Positions 1-7,200 are shown, counted from the first letter of the stretch. The stretch is 17,623 bases of DNA from an uncultured Alistipes sp. (GCA_900542505.1 UQNV01000047.1:1-17623), one strand, 5' to 3'. Notes: generated by a model not told the origin, from the letters alone. Program-made: numbers and translations.

Positions 1-49
1 ACGAGATCCTGAGATGTCTCGTGGGCTCGGAGATGTGTATAAGAGACAG
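1..49. other. Untrimmed Nextera adapter (left end)
   Basis: This is library adapter, not genome. It reads as the end of the P7 oligo (ACGAGAT), an 8-nt i7 index (CCTGAGAT, read as ATCTCAGG), the Nextera read-2 segment GTCTCGTGGGCTCGG, and the 19-bp Tn5 mosaic end AGATGTGTATAAGAGACAG at 31-49. Genomic sequence starts at about position 50. The same string, reverse-complemented, closes the other end of the contig. Confidence 0.98.
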
Positions 50-140
50 GGTTCGGACACCCCGACACCTCGTTCGGACCTATTCGCCCCAAAGGGGGAT
101 AAAATTGTATTAAATATTTTATAATTAAAATAATTAATTG

Positions 141-148
141 TATATTTG
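141..148 (+). promoter_or_regulatory. -7 box TATATTTG upstream of the AraC regulator
   Basis: TATATTTG matches the Bacteroidetes -7 consensus TAnnTTTG and lies in an AT-rich stretch about 54 nt before the chosen ATG. No TTG is present at the expected 19-21 bp upstream (positions 118-122 read TTTAT), so the promoter is only half supported. The TTG within this box could be mistaken for a start codon. Confidence 0.45.
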
Positions 149-202
149 AATGTGAACACAAGACGCAACTTCTTGTTCAGAAAACCAAAACACAATTATT
201 AC

Positions 203-1129
203 ATGAAGAATTCTACACCTTTGTCGGCCCAACAGCCGATGATTGTGAAGTATGTTGAAACGCTTCACAACGGGATTCAGTCCCAGGCCCTCTCGCGCTA
301 CGCCATAGGCTACGTGCTGCGGGGGACCAAATACGTCTACGACGGAGACAAGCGCCAGGCGTTCAACCGCGGCGACGTCTTCTACCTGGGCCTCGGCCAC
401 CACTATGTGGAGAACGTGCCCGAAAACGGCCAGCCCTTCGAGCAGGTGCTCTTCTACTACACTCCGGCCGACCTGCAGCGCATCCTGCTGCACCTGAACA
501 TCACCTACGGACTGAGCATTTCGAACGACCACACGTGCGAAAACTGCCACAACCGCCCCCATGTGGCAATGCCCGCATGGAACTCGCTGCGCAACTTTTT
601 CGTCAATACGAACAACTACCTGCGCGACGAGAGCTTCCTGCACGACGAGACGGCCGAGAACATCAAGATGACCGAACTCATCTACCTCATCTCGTCGCAC
701 GAGGACTGCTGCATCAAGAGCAAACTGCTGGGCAACATCGACACGGCGAGGGAGAACTTCGAACAGACGGTCTACGACCACATCTTCAAGGATATCTCCA
801 TCGAGGAGCTCGCCCGGCTCACGAACCGCTCGCTCACCTCGTTCAAGAAGGAATTCCGCCGCCACTTCCAGATGCCGCCCCACAAGTGGTACATCCGCCA
901 GCGGCTCATGCACTCGCGCCTGCTGCTCATCTCGACCTCGAAATCCATCTCGGAAATCGGCGTCGAATGCACCTTCCCCAACACGTCGCACTTCATCAAG
1001 CTCTTCAAGAAGGAGTACCAGATGACCCCGGCCGCCTACCGCTCGCGACACCTCCACACCAACCCGGAGGCCGACACCTCCCTGCAGCAGCCCCTGACAG
1101 CGGCGCCGCAGCTCCAGGAGGCGCTCTGA
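203..1129 (+). CDS. AraC-family transcriptional regulator (ExsA-like N-terminus)
   Basis: This 308-aa protein is a DNA-binding regulator. Residues about 30-110 look like a beta-rich, cupin-like sensing domain (motifs RYAIGYVLRGTKYVYDG and NRGDVFYL), as in ExsA-type regulators. Residues about 190-283 form the double helix-turn-helix of the AraC family; the second HTH carries the signature region FPNTSHFIKLFKKEY followed by MTPAAYR. A Cys-rich segment (C112, C115, plus C169 and C170) may be redox- or metal-sensitive, which is inference. I chose ATG 203 because the in-frame upstream TTG at 146 lies inside a promoter-like TATATTTG box. The C-terminal tail (about 286-308) is low complexity and runs into a GC-rich repeat region. 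It stands alone, so its target and ligand cannot be read from context. Confidence 0.88.
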   Translation: MKNSTPLSAQQPMIVKYVETLHNGIQSQALSRYAIGYVLRGTKYVYDGDKRQAFNRGDVFYLGLGHHYVENVPENGQPFEQVLFYYTPADLQRILLHLNITYGLSISNDHTCENCHNRPHVAMPAWNSLRNFFVNTNNYLRDESFLHDETAENIKMTELIYLISSHEDCCIKSKLLGNIDTARENFEQTVYDHIFKDISIEELARLTNRSLTSFKKEFRRHFQMPPHKWYIRQRLMHSRLLLISTSKSISEIGVECTFPNTSHFIKLFKKEYQMTPAAYRSRHLHTNPEADTSLQQPLTAAPQLQEAL

Positions 1130-1142
1130 GCCCGCACCGGCA

Positions 1143-1440
1143 CCGCCCGGCAGCGCCCCGCGGCACAGATGTACCGGGTCACAGGCGCACCGCCCGGCAG
1201 GGACGTCGGGACACCGGCCGTCACCCCACTGCCCGACAGAGACGCCCGCAGCCCCCGCAGCACAGGTGCACTGCCCGACAGGGACGCCCGCAGCCCCCGC
1301 AGCACAGGTGCACTGCCCGACAGGGACCCCAAGACCTCCGGGTCACAGGGACGCCGGCCGTCACCCCGCTGCCCGACAGGGACGCCGGGACGCCGGGTCA
1401 CAGATGCACTGTCCGACAGGGACGCAGTCCTTCACCCCGC
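1143..1440. repeat. Irregular GC-rich tandem repeat, about 7 units
   Basis: The core CTGCCCGACAGGGAC or a close variant starts at 1143, 1190, 1229, 1271, 1313, 1369 and 1409, with spacing of 47, 39, 42, 42, 56 and 40 bp. The units at 1229-1270 and 1271-1312 are 42 bp long and differ at one base (AGAGAC versus AGGGAC). Between cores a second motif recurs (GGGTCACAG or GCACAGGTGCA). Several frames stay open through the array on both strands, as expected for GC-rich repeats with a period divisible by three. I see no convincing start or ribosome site for a gene and call it noncoding. Confidence 0.8.
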
Positions 1441-1657
1441 AGCCCGGCCCGGAGAATGCCCCGGCCTGAGCCGCAACGGCGGACGCCCCGCGTGCCCGGA
1501 GCGTGACGGAGCGTGACGGAGGGACAATAATGGGCAGAATGCGGAGAACAACCCGCCCGTTTTATGGAAAAACTTACGAATTTTCCCCTAATTAAAAAAT
1601 TTTAATTGCAAATTGATGCAATACGAGGCGGAATATTGTAATTTTTGTAACAAAAAT
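1441..1657. other. Intergenic region: GC-rich then sharply AT-rich, with inverted repeats
   Basis: No gene is supported here. A short direct repeat (AGCGTGACGG twice, from 1500) closes the GC-rich part. From about 1560 the sequence becomes AT-rich and contains a perfect 8-bp inverted repeat AATTAAAA/TTTTAATT (1590-1607) and TTTTTG-TAA-CAAAAA (1642-1656). These sit just upstream of, or next to, the promoter at 1658-1688 and could be protein-binding sites. That role is inferred from position only. Confidence 0.4.
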
Positions 1658-1688
1658 TTTGTTTTTCCTAAAAATCGGTTTACCTTTG
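1658..1688 (+). promoter_or_regulatory. Near-perfect Bacteroidetes promoter (TTTG-N19-TACCTTTG)
   Basis: TTTG at 1658-1661, a 19-bp spacer, and TACCTTTG at 1681-1688 match both promoter elements of the Bacteroidetes housekeeping sigma factor at ideal spacing. Transcription should start near 1694. No protein-coding gene follows closely; an intrinsic terminator lies at 1744-1783. The -33 element overlaps the small inverted repeat ACAAAA-A-TTTTGT (1650-1662). Confidence 0.75.
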
Positions 1689-1693
1689 TGTAA

Positions 1694-1783
1694 CACAACG
1701 TGGGAATCTCCCGCTTCTCATTAACCTAACTAACCTAACCAGAGGGGCCCGTTACCGCCAGGTACGCGTGGTCCCCTTTTTTT
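1694..1783 (+). ncRNA. Putative small RNA of about 90 nt
   Basis: A consensus promoter (1658-1688) is followed by a short segment with no coding potential and then an intrinsic terminator. The predicted transcript holds a small hairpin (GGGA-ATC-TCCC, 1702-1712), an unstructured pyrimidine/adenine stretch with a repeated TAACCTAAC motif (about 1721-1739), and the terminator hairpin. Because lipA has its own promoter at 1931-1961, the unit looks independent and not like a lipA leader. It could also be an attenuated leader that sometimes reads through into lipA. I do not recognise the RNA family, and expression is unproven. Confidence 0.45.
1744..1783 (+). terminator. Intrinsic terminator of the putative small RNA
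   Basis: GGGG (1744-1747) pairs with CCCC (1773-1776). CC and CG steps pair with bulges, and an inner TACC (1753-1756) pairs with GGTA (1761-1764) around a GCCA loop. Seven T residues (1777-1783) follow. The stem is imperfect, but the U-tract placement is right. Confidence 0.6.
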
Positions 1784-1930
1784 ATGTCCCTGCCGGAGCT
1801 CCCCGGCCGGGCGCGGCGGCCCGACCCGCCCCCAATCTTTTTTGCTCGGCCGAAACCCTGCTGCACGCGGCTGCAGCGCGACTTTGGAGCGAAACGCCTG
1901 CTCGGAAGTTCCGGAATCGGCCTCCGGCTG

Positions 1931-1961
1931 TTGCTTTTCATGGATTATTTTTTTATTTTTG
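1931..1961 (+). promoter_or_regulatory. lipA promoter (TTG-N20-TATTTTTG)
   Basis: TTG at 1931-1933, a 20-bp spacer and TATTTTTG at 1954-1961 fit the Bacteroidetes -33/-7 consensus. The predicted start site is near 1967, giving a leader of about 20 nt before the lipA ATG. The interval 1784-1930 between the upstream terminator and this promoter shows no supported gene. Confidence 0.65.
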
Positions 1962-1987
1962 CATCAATTGGAAAATAATGAACTTAA

Positions 1988-2869
1988 ATGCCGAGGTTGT
2001 ATGACAAAGGCGATGTGCTGAAAAAACCCGACTGGCTGAAGATTCGACTTCACCGCACGGCTCAGTATGCCGAAGTGCAACGCATCGTCCGGGAACATGG
2101 CCTGCACACGATTTGCAGCAGCGGTCTCTGCCCCAACAAGGCGGAGTGCTGGAGCCGCCGTACGGCGACTTTCATGATTCTGGGCGACATCTGCACGCGG
2201 GGCTGCCGCTTCTGCGCCACCCGTACGGGACATCCCGCACCGCCCGACCCCTCCGAGCCCAGCCAGGTTGCGGAGAGCGTCCGGCTCATGCAGCTGAGGT
2301 ATGTCGTCGTAACCTCCGTCACGCGTGACGACCTGCCCGACGGCGGGGCCGCCCACTGGGCCCGTACCGTCGAGGCCATCCGCACGGAGAACCCCGACGC
2401 CGCAATTGAGCTCCTTATTCCCGATTTGGATGCGAAGGCCGAACATCTGGCCACCGTAGTCGCATCCGGGCCCGACATCATCGGGCACAACATCGAAACC
2501 GTCGAACGACTCACTCCCGTCGTACGTTCCCGTGCCAAATACCGCACGAGTCTGGAGACGCTGCGCATCCTCGCAGAGCAGGGAGCCGCGACGAAGAGCG
2601 GACTGATGGTCGGACTTGGCGAGAGCGATGGTGAAGTATTGCAGACCCTGCGCGACTTGCGCGACGTGGGCGTGAAGATTGTGACGCTTGGTCAGTACCT
2701 TCGACCTACACTGGAGCATTACCCCGTAGCGGCGTACGTAACTCCCCAAAAATTCGAATGGTACAGACTTCAGGCGCTGGAGATGGGATTCAGCTACTGC
2801 GCGAGCGCACCGCTGGTGCGGTCGTCGTATCTGGCTGAGGAGGCTCTCCGCAGTGTGAAAAGTTTGTAG
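1988..2869 (+). CDS. lipA: Lipoyl synthase
   Basis: LipA is a radical-SAM enzyme that inserts two sulfurs into the octanoyl chain attached to lipoyl domains of pyruvate dehydrogenase, the glycine cleavage system and related complexes. At 293 aa it has the usual length. It shows both iron-sulfur motifs: the auxiliary-cluster CX4CX5C (C43, C48, C54) and the radical-SAM CX3CX2C (C69, C73, C76). The RSSY motif at 278-281 supplies the serine ligand of the auxiliary cluster. The ATG at 1988 starts 20-25 nt after a predicted transcription start. The lipB ATG follows the stop after only 2 nt, so the two are surely co-transcribed and probably translationally coupled. Its codon usage looks less G/C-biased at third positions than the genes further right. 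Confidence 0.97.
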   Translation: MPRLYDKGDVLKKPDWLKIRLHRTAQYAEVQRIVREHGLHTICSSGLCPNKAECWSRRTATFMILGDICTRGCRFCATRTGHPAPPDPSEPSQVAESVRLMQLRYVVVTSVTRDDLPDGGAAHWARTVEAIRTENPDAAIELLIPDLDAKAEHLATVVASGPDIIGHNIETVERLTPVVRSRAKYRTSLETLRILAEQGAATKSGLMVGLGESDGEVLQTLRDLRDVGVKIVTLGQYLRPTLEHYPVAAYVTPQKFEWYRLQALEMGFSYCASAPLVRSSYLAEEALRSVKSL

Positions 2870-2871
2870 CG

Positions 2872-3708
2872 ATGAAACTCCGTTTGTGCGACCTCGGGTC
2901 GATGGACTACGGGCGCTGCTGGGAACTCCAGCGGCAGCTTTTCGACGCCCTTGTCGCCGCCAAGACGCCCGCCCGCACACCCTCCGCGCCGCATGAGGCC
3001 GGGAAGCGGGCCCACAGAACGGAGCAAACCCCCGCAACGGCCCCGGAGTGCAACCCGGCCGCGTCGGGTGGCCCGGCCGAGGAGGCCGGCACGCTGCTGA
3101 TGGTCGAACATCCGCCCGTCTATACGCTGGGCAAAAGCGGCCATGCCGAGAACCTGCTCATCGGGCGCGAAACGCTCGAACGGCTCGGCGCCCGGTTCTA
3201 CCACATCGACCGCGGAGGCGACATCACCTTCCACGGCCCCGGGCAGCTGGTCGTCTATCCGATTCTCGACCTCGAGCGGCTGGGCATCGGCCTGCGCGAG
3301 TACATCGCGGCGCTCGAGGAGTGCGTCATCCGCTGTGCGGCGCACTACGGACTCCGCACGGGGCGCATCGCCGGAGCCTCGGGCGTATGGCTCGGTGCCG
3401 GCACCGACTACGGCCCCGCCGCCACGACGGACGCCGCCGCCCGATGCCTCGGGACGGCCGCCGACGGGCCGACGCGCAAGTTGTGCGCAATAGGAGTGCG
3501 TTCGTCGCGTTATATAACCATGCACGGCTTTGCGCTCAACGTAGCCACCGACCTCGTGTGGTTCGAACGCATCAATCCGTGCGGCTTCCGCGACCGGGGA
3601 GCCACGTCGCTCGAGCGCGAAACCGGCCGCACGATTGCGATGGAGGAGGTCAAGAGCCTCGTCGCGAAGAACTTAAGTGAGATATTGAATGTTGAAATAT
3701 ATAAATAA
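2872..3708 (+). CDS. lipB: Octanoyltransferase (lipoate-protein ligase B)
   Basis: LipB moves octanoate from acyl carrier protein to the lipoyl-domain lysine, the substrate that LipA then sulfurates. The family signature RGGDITFHGPGQ is at 114-125, the conserved lysine is K203 in the RKLCAIGVR segment, and the acyl-thioester cysteine is C237 in NPCGF. At 278 aa it is longer than the usual 200-250 aa. Two low-complexity insertions explain this: an Ala/Pro/Glu-rich stretch at about 31-72, between the first helix and the MVEHPPVYTLGK strand, and an Ala/Thr/Gly-rich stretch at about 176-200, just before the catalytic lysine segment. Both keep the frame and spare the active site, so the enzyme is probably functional. 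recJ starts 8 nt downstream. Confidence 0.95.
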   Translation: MKLRLCDLGSMDYGRCWELQRQLFDALVAAKTPARTPSAPHEAGKRAHRTEQTPATAPECNPAASGGPAEEAGTLLMVEHPPVYTLGKSGHAENLLIGRETLERLGARFYHIDRGGDITFHGPGQLVVYPILDLERLGIGLREYIAALEECVIRCAAHYGLRTGRIAGASGVWLGAGTDYGPAATTDAAARCLGTAADGPTRKLCAIGVRSSRYITMHGFALNVATDLVWFERINPCGFRDRGATSLERETGRTIAMEEVKSLVAKNLSEILNVEIYK

Positions 3709-3716
3709 CAGAACGT

Positions 3717-5483
3717 ATGCCCATGGAAAAACGATGGGTAGTGAAACCGCAGGGCGACCCCGCGACGGTAGCGATGCTCGCATCCGCGCTGAGGCTCTCG
3801 CCCGTGCTGGCGAATCTACTCGTACAGAGAGGCATAGACACACTTGAGAAGGCTGAGAAGTTCTTCAGACCGAGCCTGTCCGACCTCCATGACCCCTTCC
3901 TGATGAAGGACATGGACAAGGCGGTCGCCCGCGTCGAGGAGGCCGTCCGCAACCATGAGAAAATCATGGTCTACGGCGACTACGACGTCGACGGCTGCAC
4001 GGCCGTGGCGCTGGTCTACAAGTTTCTCCGCCAGATTGGACACAAGAACCTGACGTTCTACATCCCCGACCGGTATACCGAAGGATACGGCATATCGTTC
4101 AAGGGAATCGACCACGCTGCCCGCAAGGGCGTGGGGTTGATTATCGCGTTGGACTGTGGCATCAAAGCCATGGAAAAAGTGGTCTATGCGAAGCAGAAAG
4201 GCGTGGATTTCATCATCTGCGACCATCATCTCCCGGCCGACGAGATTCCTCAGGCCGTGGCCGTACTGGACCCCAAGCGGGTCGACTGCACCTACCCGTT
4301 CGACGAGCTGTCGGGCTGCGGGGTAGGCTTCAAGCTGGTTCAGGCCTATGCCCAGAAGAACCGCATCCCCTTCGAGCAGATTCGTCCGCTGATGGACCTG
4401 CTGGTCGTAAGCATCGCCTCGGACATCGTGCCGCTGGTGGGGGAGAACCGCATTCTGGCCCATTTCGGCCTCATCAACCTCAACCGCGAACCGTCGAAGG
4501 GGCTGCTGTCGATTATCAAAATCTGCGGACTCGACAAGCACAGCATCACCATCGACGACATCGTCTTCAAAATCGGTCCGCGCATCAACGCCGCCGGGCG
4601 CATGCGCATGGACGAGAACGACGAGAACGCCTCGCCCTCGGGCGGCCATGCCGCCGTCGAACTGCTCATCGAGGGCAACGAGCGGGTGGCCCAGGAGTTC
4701 GGCAACGTCATCGACGCCTATAACCAGGACCGCAAGTCCATCGACCGTTCGGTGACGCAGGAGGCGCACGACTACATCGAGCACAATCCCGAGCTGAAGG
4801 CCCGCAAGAGCACGGTCATCTACAACCCCAAGTGGATGAAGGGCATCGTGGGCATCGTCGCCTCGCGCCTCATCGAGACCTACTACCGCCCGACGGTGGT
4901 GCTGACGATGAGCAACGGCTTCGTGACGGGCTCGGCCCGTTCGGTTCCGGGCTTCGACCTCTACCAGGCGGTCGAGTCGTGCTCGGACCTTCTGGAGAAC
5001 TTCGGCGGCCACATGTACGCCGCAGGGCTCACGATGCGCCCGGAGAATGTCGAGGAGTTCACGCGCCGCTTCAACGCCTTCGTCGAGGAGAACATCGATC
5101 CCCAGATGCTCATCCCCCAGGTGGACATCGACAGCGAGCTGCTCTTCTCGGACATCACGCCGGCCTTCCGCGCCGCGCTGAACCGCTTCCAGCCCTTCGG
5201 GCCGGGCAACACGGCGCCGGTCTTCGCCACCTACGGGGTCATCAACCACGGCGAGGTGAAGCTCGTGGGAATGGACTGCGAGCACCTGCGCATGGACCTC
5301 ATGCAGCGGCAGAAGCCCAACACGACCATCCAGGCCATCGCCTTCCAGCAGCCGACGCACTACGAGTGGTGCCGTTCGGGACGCCCCATCGACGTCTGCT
5401 ACCAGATTGTCGAGAACCACTACCGGGGCAACGTCACCACGCAGCTGCGCATCAAGGACATCAAGCCGGTGGTCAACCGATAG
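3717..5483 (+). CDS. recJ: Single-stranded-DNA-specific 5'-3' exonuclease RecJ
   Basis: RecJ degrades single-stranded DNA 5' to 3' in recombination and mismatch or base-excision repair. The 588-aa product matches family length. The DHH-phosphoesterase motifs are visible: DYDVDG (88-93), LDCG (145-148) and ICDHH (167-171), all supplying metal ligands. The DHHA1 part includes IGPRINAAGRM and a glycine-rich GGHMYAAG motif. The C-terminal OB-like domain contains FQPFGPGNTAPVF. ATG 3717 is used; an in-frame ATG at 3723 is an equally possible start. It lies 8 nt after lipB, suggesting a lipA-lipB-recJ operon. A strong terminator follows the stop codon. Confidence 0.96.
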   Translation: MPMEKRWVVKPQGDPATVAMLASALRLSPVLANLLVQRGIDTLEKAEKFFRPSLSDLHDPFLMKDMDKAVARVEEAVRNHEKIMVYGDYDVDGCTAVALVYKFLRQIGHKNLTFYIPDRYTEGYGISFKGIDHAARKGVGLIIALDCGIKAMEKVVYAKQKGVDFIICDHHLPADEIPQAVAVLDPKRVDCTYPFDELSGCGVGFKLVQAYAQKNRIPFEQIRPLMDLLVVSIASDIVPLVGENRILAHFGLINLNREPSKGLLSIIKICGLDKHSITIDDIVFKIGPRINAAGRMRMDENDENASPSGGHAAVELLIEGNERVAQEFGNVIDAYNQDRKSIDRSVTQEAHDYIEHNPELKARKSTVIYNPKWMKGIVGIVASRLIETYYRPTVVLTMSNGFVTGSARSVPGFDLYQAVESCSDLLENFGGHMYAAGLTMRPENVEEFTRRFNAFVEENIDPQMLIPQVDIDSELLFSDITPAFRAALNRFQPFGPGNTAPVFATYGVINHGEVKLVGMDCEHLRMDLMQRQKPNTTIQAIAFQQPTHYEWCRSGRPIDVCYQIVENHYRGNVTTQLRIKDIKPVVNR

Positions 5484-5517
5484 GGTAGCGGCCTGTGGCC
5501 CCGACCCGGATAACCCG

Positions 5518-5561
5518 AAAAGCGAGCCCCGAACTCATCAGAAGTTCGGGGCTCGCTTTTT
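5518..5561 (+). terminator. Strong intrinsic terminator after recJ
   Basis: An 18-bp perfect stem runs from AAAAGCGAGCCCCGAACT (5518-5535) to its complement at 5543-5560, with a 7-nt loop (CATCAGA) and a short T-run to 5561. The A-rich 5' flank means it may also work on the opposite strand for the convergent nitroreductase gene. The remainder of the gap to 5699 shows no gene. Confidence 0.85.
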
Positions 5562-5699
5562 ACCATACGCTCCGCAGAGGCGTACCGCACACGCCGGACA
5601 GGCCGTTGGAAGCCCGCCGAGCCGTACAGCCATGCAACCGTGAGCCGCGCAGCCGCACCGGCCGCCCGCTCACCGGGGACGGGCCTCCGGAGATTCCGC

Positions 5700-6227
5700 T
5701 CAGAGGCGGATGACGCGGTCGCTGTCGTCGGCCTCGGGCAGCGGCGCCGGCACGAAGTCCGAATAGCCGATAGCCAGCGCGCAGAGGGGTTCGCACCCCT
5801 CGGGAATGGGGAGGAACGTGCGCAGGTAGTCGGCCGCCGTCTCGCCCTCGGGCTCCTCCTTCAGGCGGGACCGTCCGTCGATGTGGACCCAGCACGAGGC
5901 GAGCCCCTCGTCGACACAGGCCAGATGGAGCACCGTCGCCGAGATGGCTGCATTGACACGCCACAGATCGCTGCGCGTCGTATCACCCAGCACGACGATG
6001 GCCAGCGGCGCCCCCTTCATGAAGGCCGCGCCGTAGTCGCGCATCGAGGCCATGCGGGCCACCACCTCGGGGTCGTCCACAACGAGCAGCCGCGTCGAGC
6101 GCGAATTGCGCGACGAGGGAGCCCCGAGCGTTTCGCCGAGCAGCCGGTCGACCACCTCGCGGGGTACGGCCGTGGGCGCATACTTGCGCACGCTGCGGCG
6201 CTTTTCGAGCAATGTCTTGAATTCCAT
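5700..6227 (-). CDS. Nitroreductase-family FMN oxidoreductase
   Basis: This 175-aa protein belongs to the small flavin-dependent nitroreductase family, which reduces nitro compounds, quinones or enones with NAD(P)H. The N-terminal KRRSVRKY segment (9-16) binds the FMN phosphate, APSSRNSR (36-43) is the second FMN contact, and the alpha-helical core carries ISATVLHLACVDEGLASCWV (95-114). The C-terminal part contains the common LAIGY strand. The physiological substrate cannot be deduced. The start at ATG 6227 leaves the RRSxR motif near the N-terminus, as normal. It is transcribed divergently from the HAD gene and converges on the recJ terminator. Confidence 0.9.
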   Translation of the reverse strand: MEFKTLLEKRRSVRKYAPTAVPREVVDRLLGETLGAPSSRNSRSTRLLVVDDPEVVARMASMRDYGAAFMKGAPLAIVVLGDTTRSDLWRVNAAISATVLHLACVDEGLASCWVHIDGRSRLKEEPEGETAADYLRTFLPIPEGCEPLCALAIGYSDFVPAPLPEADDSDRVIRL

Positions 6228-6258
6228 GGAAACGTCTTCTTTTACGGGTTCTCAGAGA

Positions 6259-6266
6259 CAAAAATA
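6259..6266 (-). promoter_or_regulatory. -7 box TATTTTTG for the nitroreductase gene
   Basis: Read on the minus strand, 6266-6259 is TATTTTTG (TAnnTTTG). It would give a leader of about 25 nt. No -33 TTG is visible at the right spacing. It faces away from the plus-strand box at 6281-6288, and the two promoters overlap. Confidence 0.4.
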
Positions 6267-6280
6267 GCGAAAAAATTCGT

Positions 6281-6288
6281 TATCTTTG
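6281..6288 (+). promoter_or_regulatory. -7 box TATCTTTG for the HAD/ABC operon
   Basis: TATCTTTG fits the TAnnTTTG consensus and lies 66 nt before the HAD ATG. Its expected -33 position (about 6259-6262) coincides with the minus-strand -7 box and holds no TTG. The in-frame TTG at 6286 is part of this box and not a start codon. Confidence 0.45.
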
Positions 6289-6354
6289 AACAAACTTTGC
6301 ACGATTGCCCGCCGCATCCCGCGCACCGGGCAGTCCAGCACCAAAACCGCAGCC

Positions 6355-7197
6355 ATGGAACAGAACCGCATCACCATCGCACTGATTTACGATTTCGACG
6401 GCACGCTGGCGCCCGGAAACATGCAGGAGTACGACTTCATCCCCGCCGTGGGCAAGAGCAACAAGGAGTTCTGGTCGGAGGCCAACTCGCTGGCCGAGGA
6501 GCAGGATGCCGACATGGTGCTCACCTACATGGCCCGGATGATTCAGGAGGCCAAGTCCAAGGGGCTGTCGCTCCGCCGCGAAGCCTTCCAGGAGTCGGGA
6601 CGCCGCGTCTCGCTCTACCGGGGCGTGCGCGAATGGTTCGGCCGTATCAACCGCTACGGCGAGGAGCGCGGCGTGCGGATTCTCCACTACATCAACTCCT
6701 CGGGGCTGAAGGAGATTATCGAGGGGACCGAAATCGCCCACGAGTTCCGCAAAATCTACGCCTGCTCGTTCCTCTACGACGTCGACGGCATCGCCTACTG
6801 GCCGGCCGTGGCGGTCAACTATACCAACAAGACGCAGTTCATCTTCAAAATCAACAAGGGGGTCGAATCGGTCTTCGACTCGAAGCTGGTCAACCGCTAC
6901 ATCCCCGAGAACGAGCGTCCGGTCCCCTTCAAGCGGATGATTTACGTGGGCGACGGCACCACCGACATCCCCTGCATGCGTCTGGTCAAGAGTTCGGGCG
7001 GCCACTCCATAGCGGTCTACAACCCCGAGCAGAAGGGGGCGCGCCGCGAGCTTTCGTCGCTCATCCACGACAACCGCGTGAGCCATGTCTGCCCGGCCGA
7101 CTACAGCGACGGCTCGGAGATGGATACCCTCGTCAAGACCATCATCGACAAGATTGTGGTGGACCACCGCCTCGAACAGCTCGAGGTGGTCAAATAA
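6355..7197 (+). CDS. HAD-superfamily phosphatase
   Basis: This 280-aa protein is a haloacid-dehalogenase-type hydrolase, most likely a phosphatase. Motif I is YDFDGTLAPGN (12-22, nucleophile D13 and acid/base D15). Motif II is the serine in HYINSSG (111-117), and motif IV is YVGDGTTD (197-204) with metal-binding D200 and D204. The helical region between motifs I and II (about 30-100) is the cap. The substrate cannot be inferred. ATG 6355 is chosen because the longer in-frame opening begins at a TTG inside the promoter box. The membrane protein gene begins 3 nt after the stop, so it probably shares a transcript with the ABC pair downstream. Confidence 0.88.
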   Translation: MEQNRITIALIYDFDGTLAPGNMQEYDFIPAVGKSNKEFWSEANSLAEEQDADMVLTYMARMIQEAKSKGLSLRREAFQESGRRVSLYRGVREWFGRINRYGEERGVRILHYINSSGLKEIIEGTEIAHEFRKIYACSFLYDVDGIAYWPAVAVNYTNKTQFIFKINKGVESVFDSKLVNRYIPENERPVPFKRMIYVGDGTTDIPCMRLVKSSGGHSIAVYNPEQKGARRELSSLIHDNRVSHVCPADYSDGSEMDTLVKTIIDKIVVDHRLEQLEVVK

Positions 7198-7200
7198 GCC

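Noticed and set aside
50..140. Terminator or gene remnant before the AraC gene (CCCC-AAA-GGGG hairpin near 88-97)
   Set aside because: The stem is 4-5 bp with no T-run, and too little genomic sequence precedes it to identify an upstream gene.
1143..1440. CRISPR-like array
   Set aside because: Units are contiguous imperfect tandem repeats without unique spacers, and there is no cas gene. The same applies to the 19-bp array at 12055-12145.
1036..1516. Repeat-containing small proteins in several frames over the 42-bp array
   Set aside because: A tandem repeat with a period divisible by three keeps many frames open. No ribosome site, promoter or domain supports any of them.
3816..5420. Long minus-strand open frame opposite recJ
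   Set aside because: Shadow of a real gene: recJ has the full DHH motif set, while the antisense product is Val/Asp/Arg-rich with no family features.
5640..5673. Inverted repeat GTGAGC...GCTCAC as a terminator for the nitroreductase gene
   Set aside because: The outer stem is only 6 bp, the interior pairing is patchy and no T-run follows on either strand. The recJ terminator at 5518-5561 can serve both genes.
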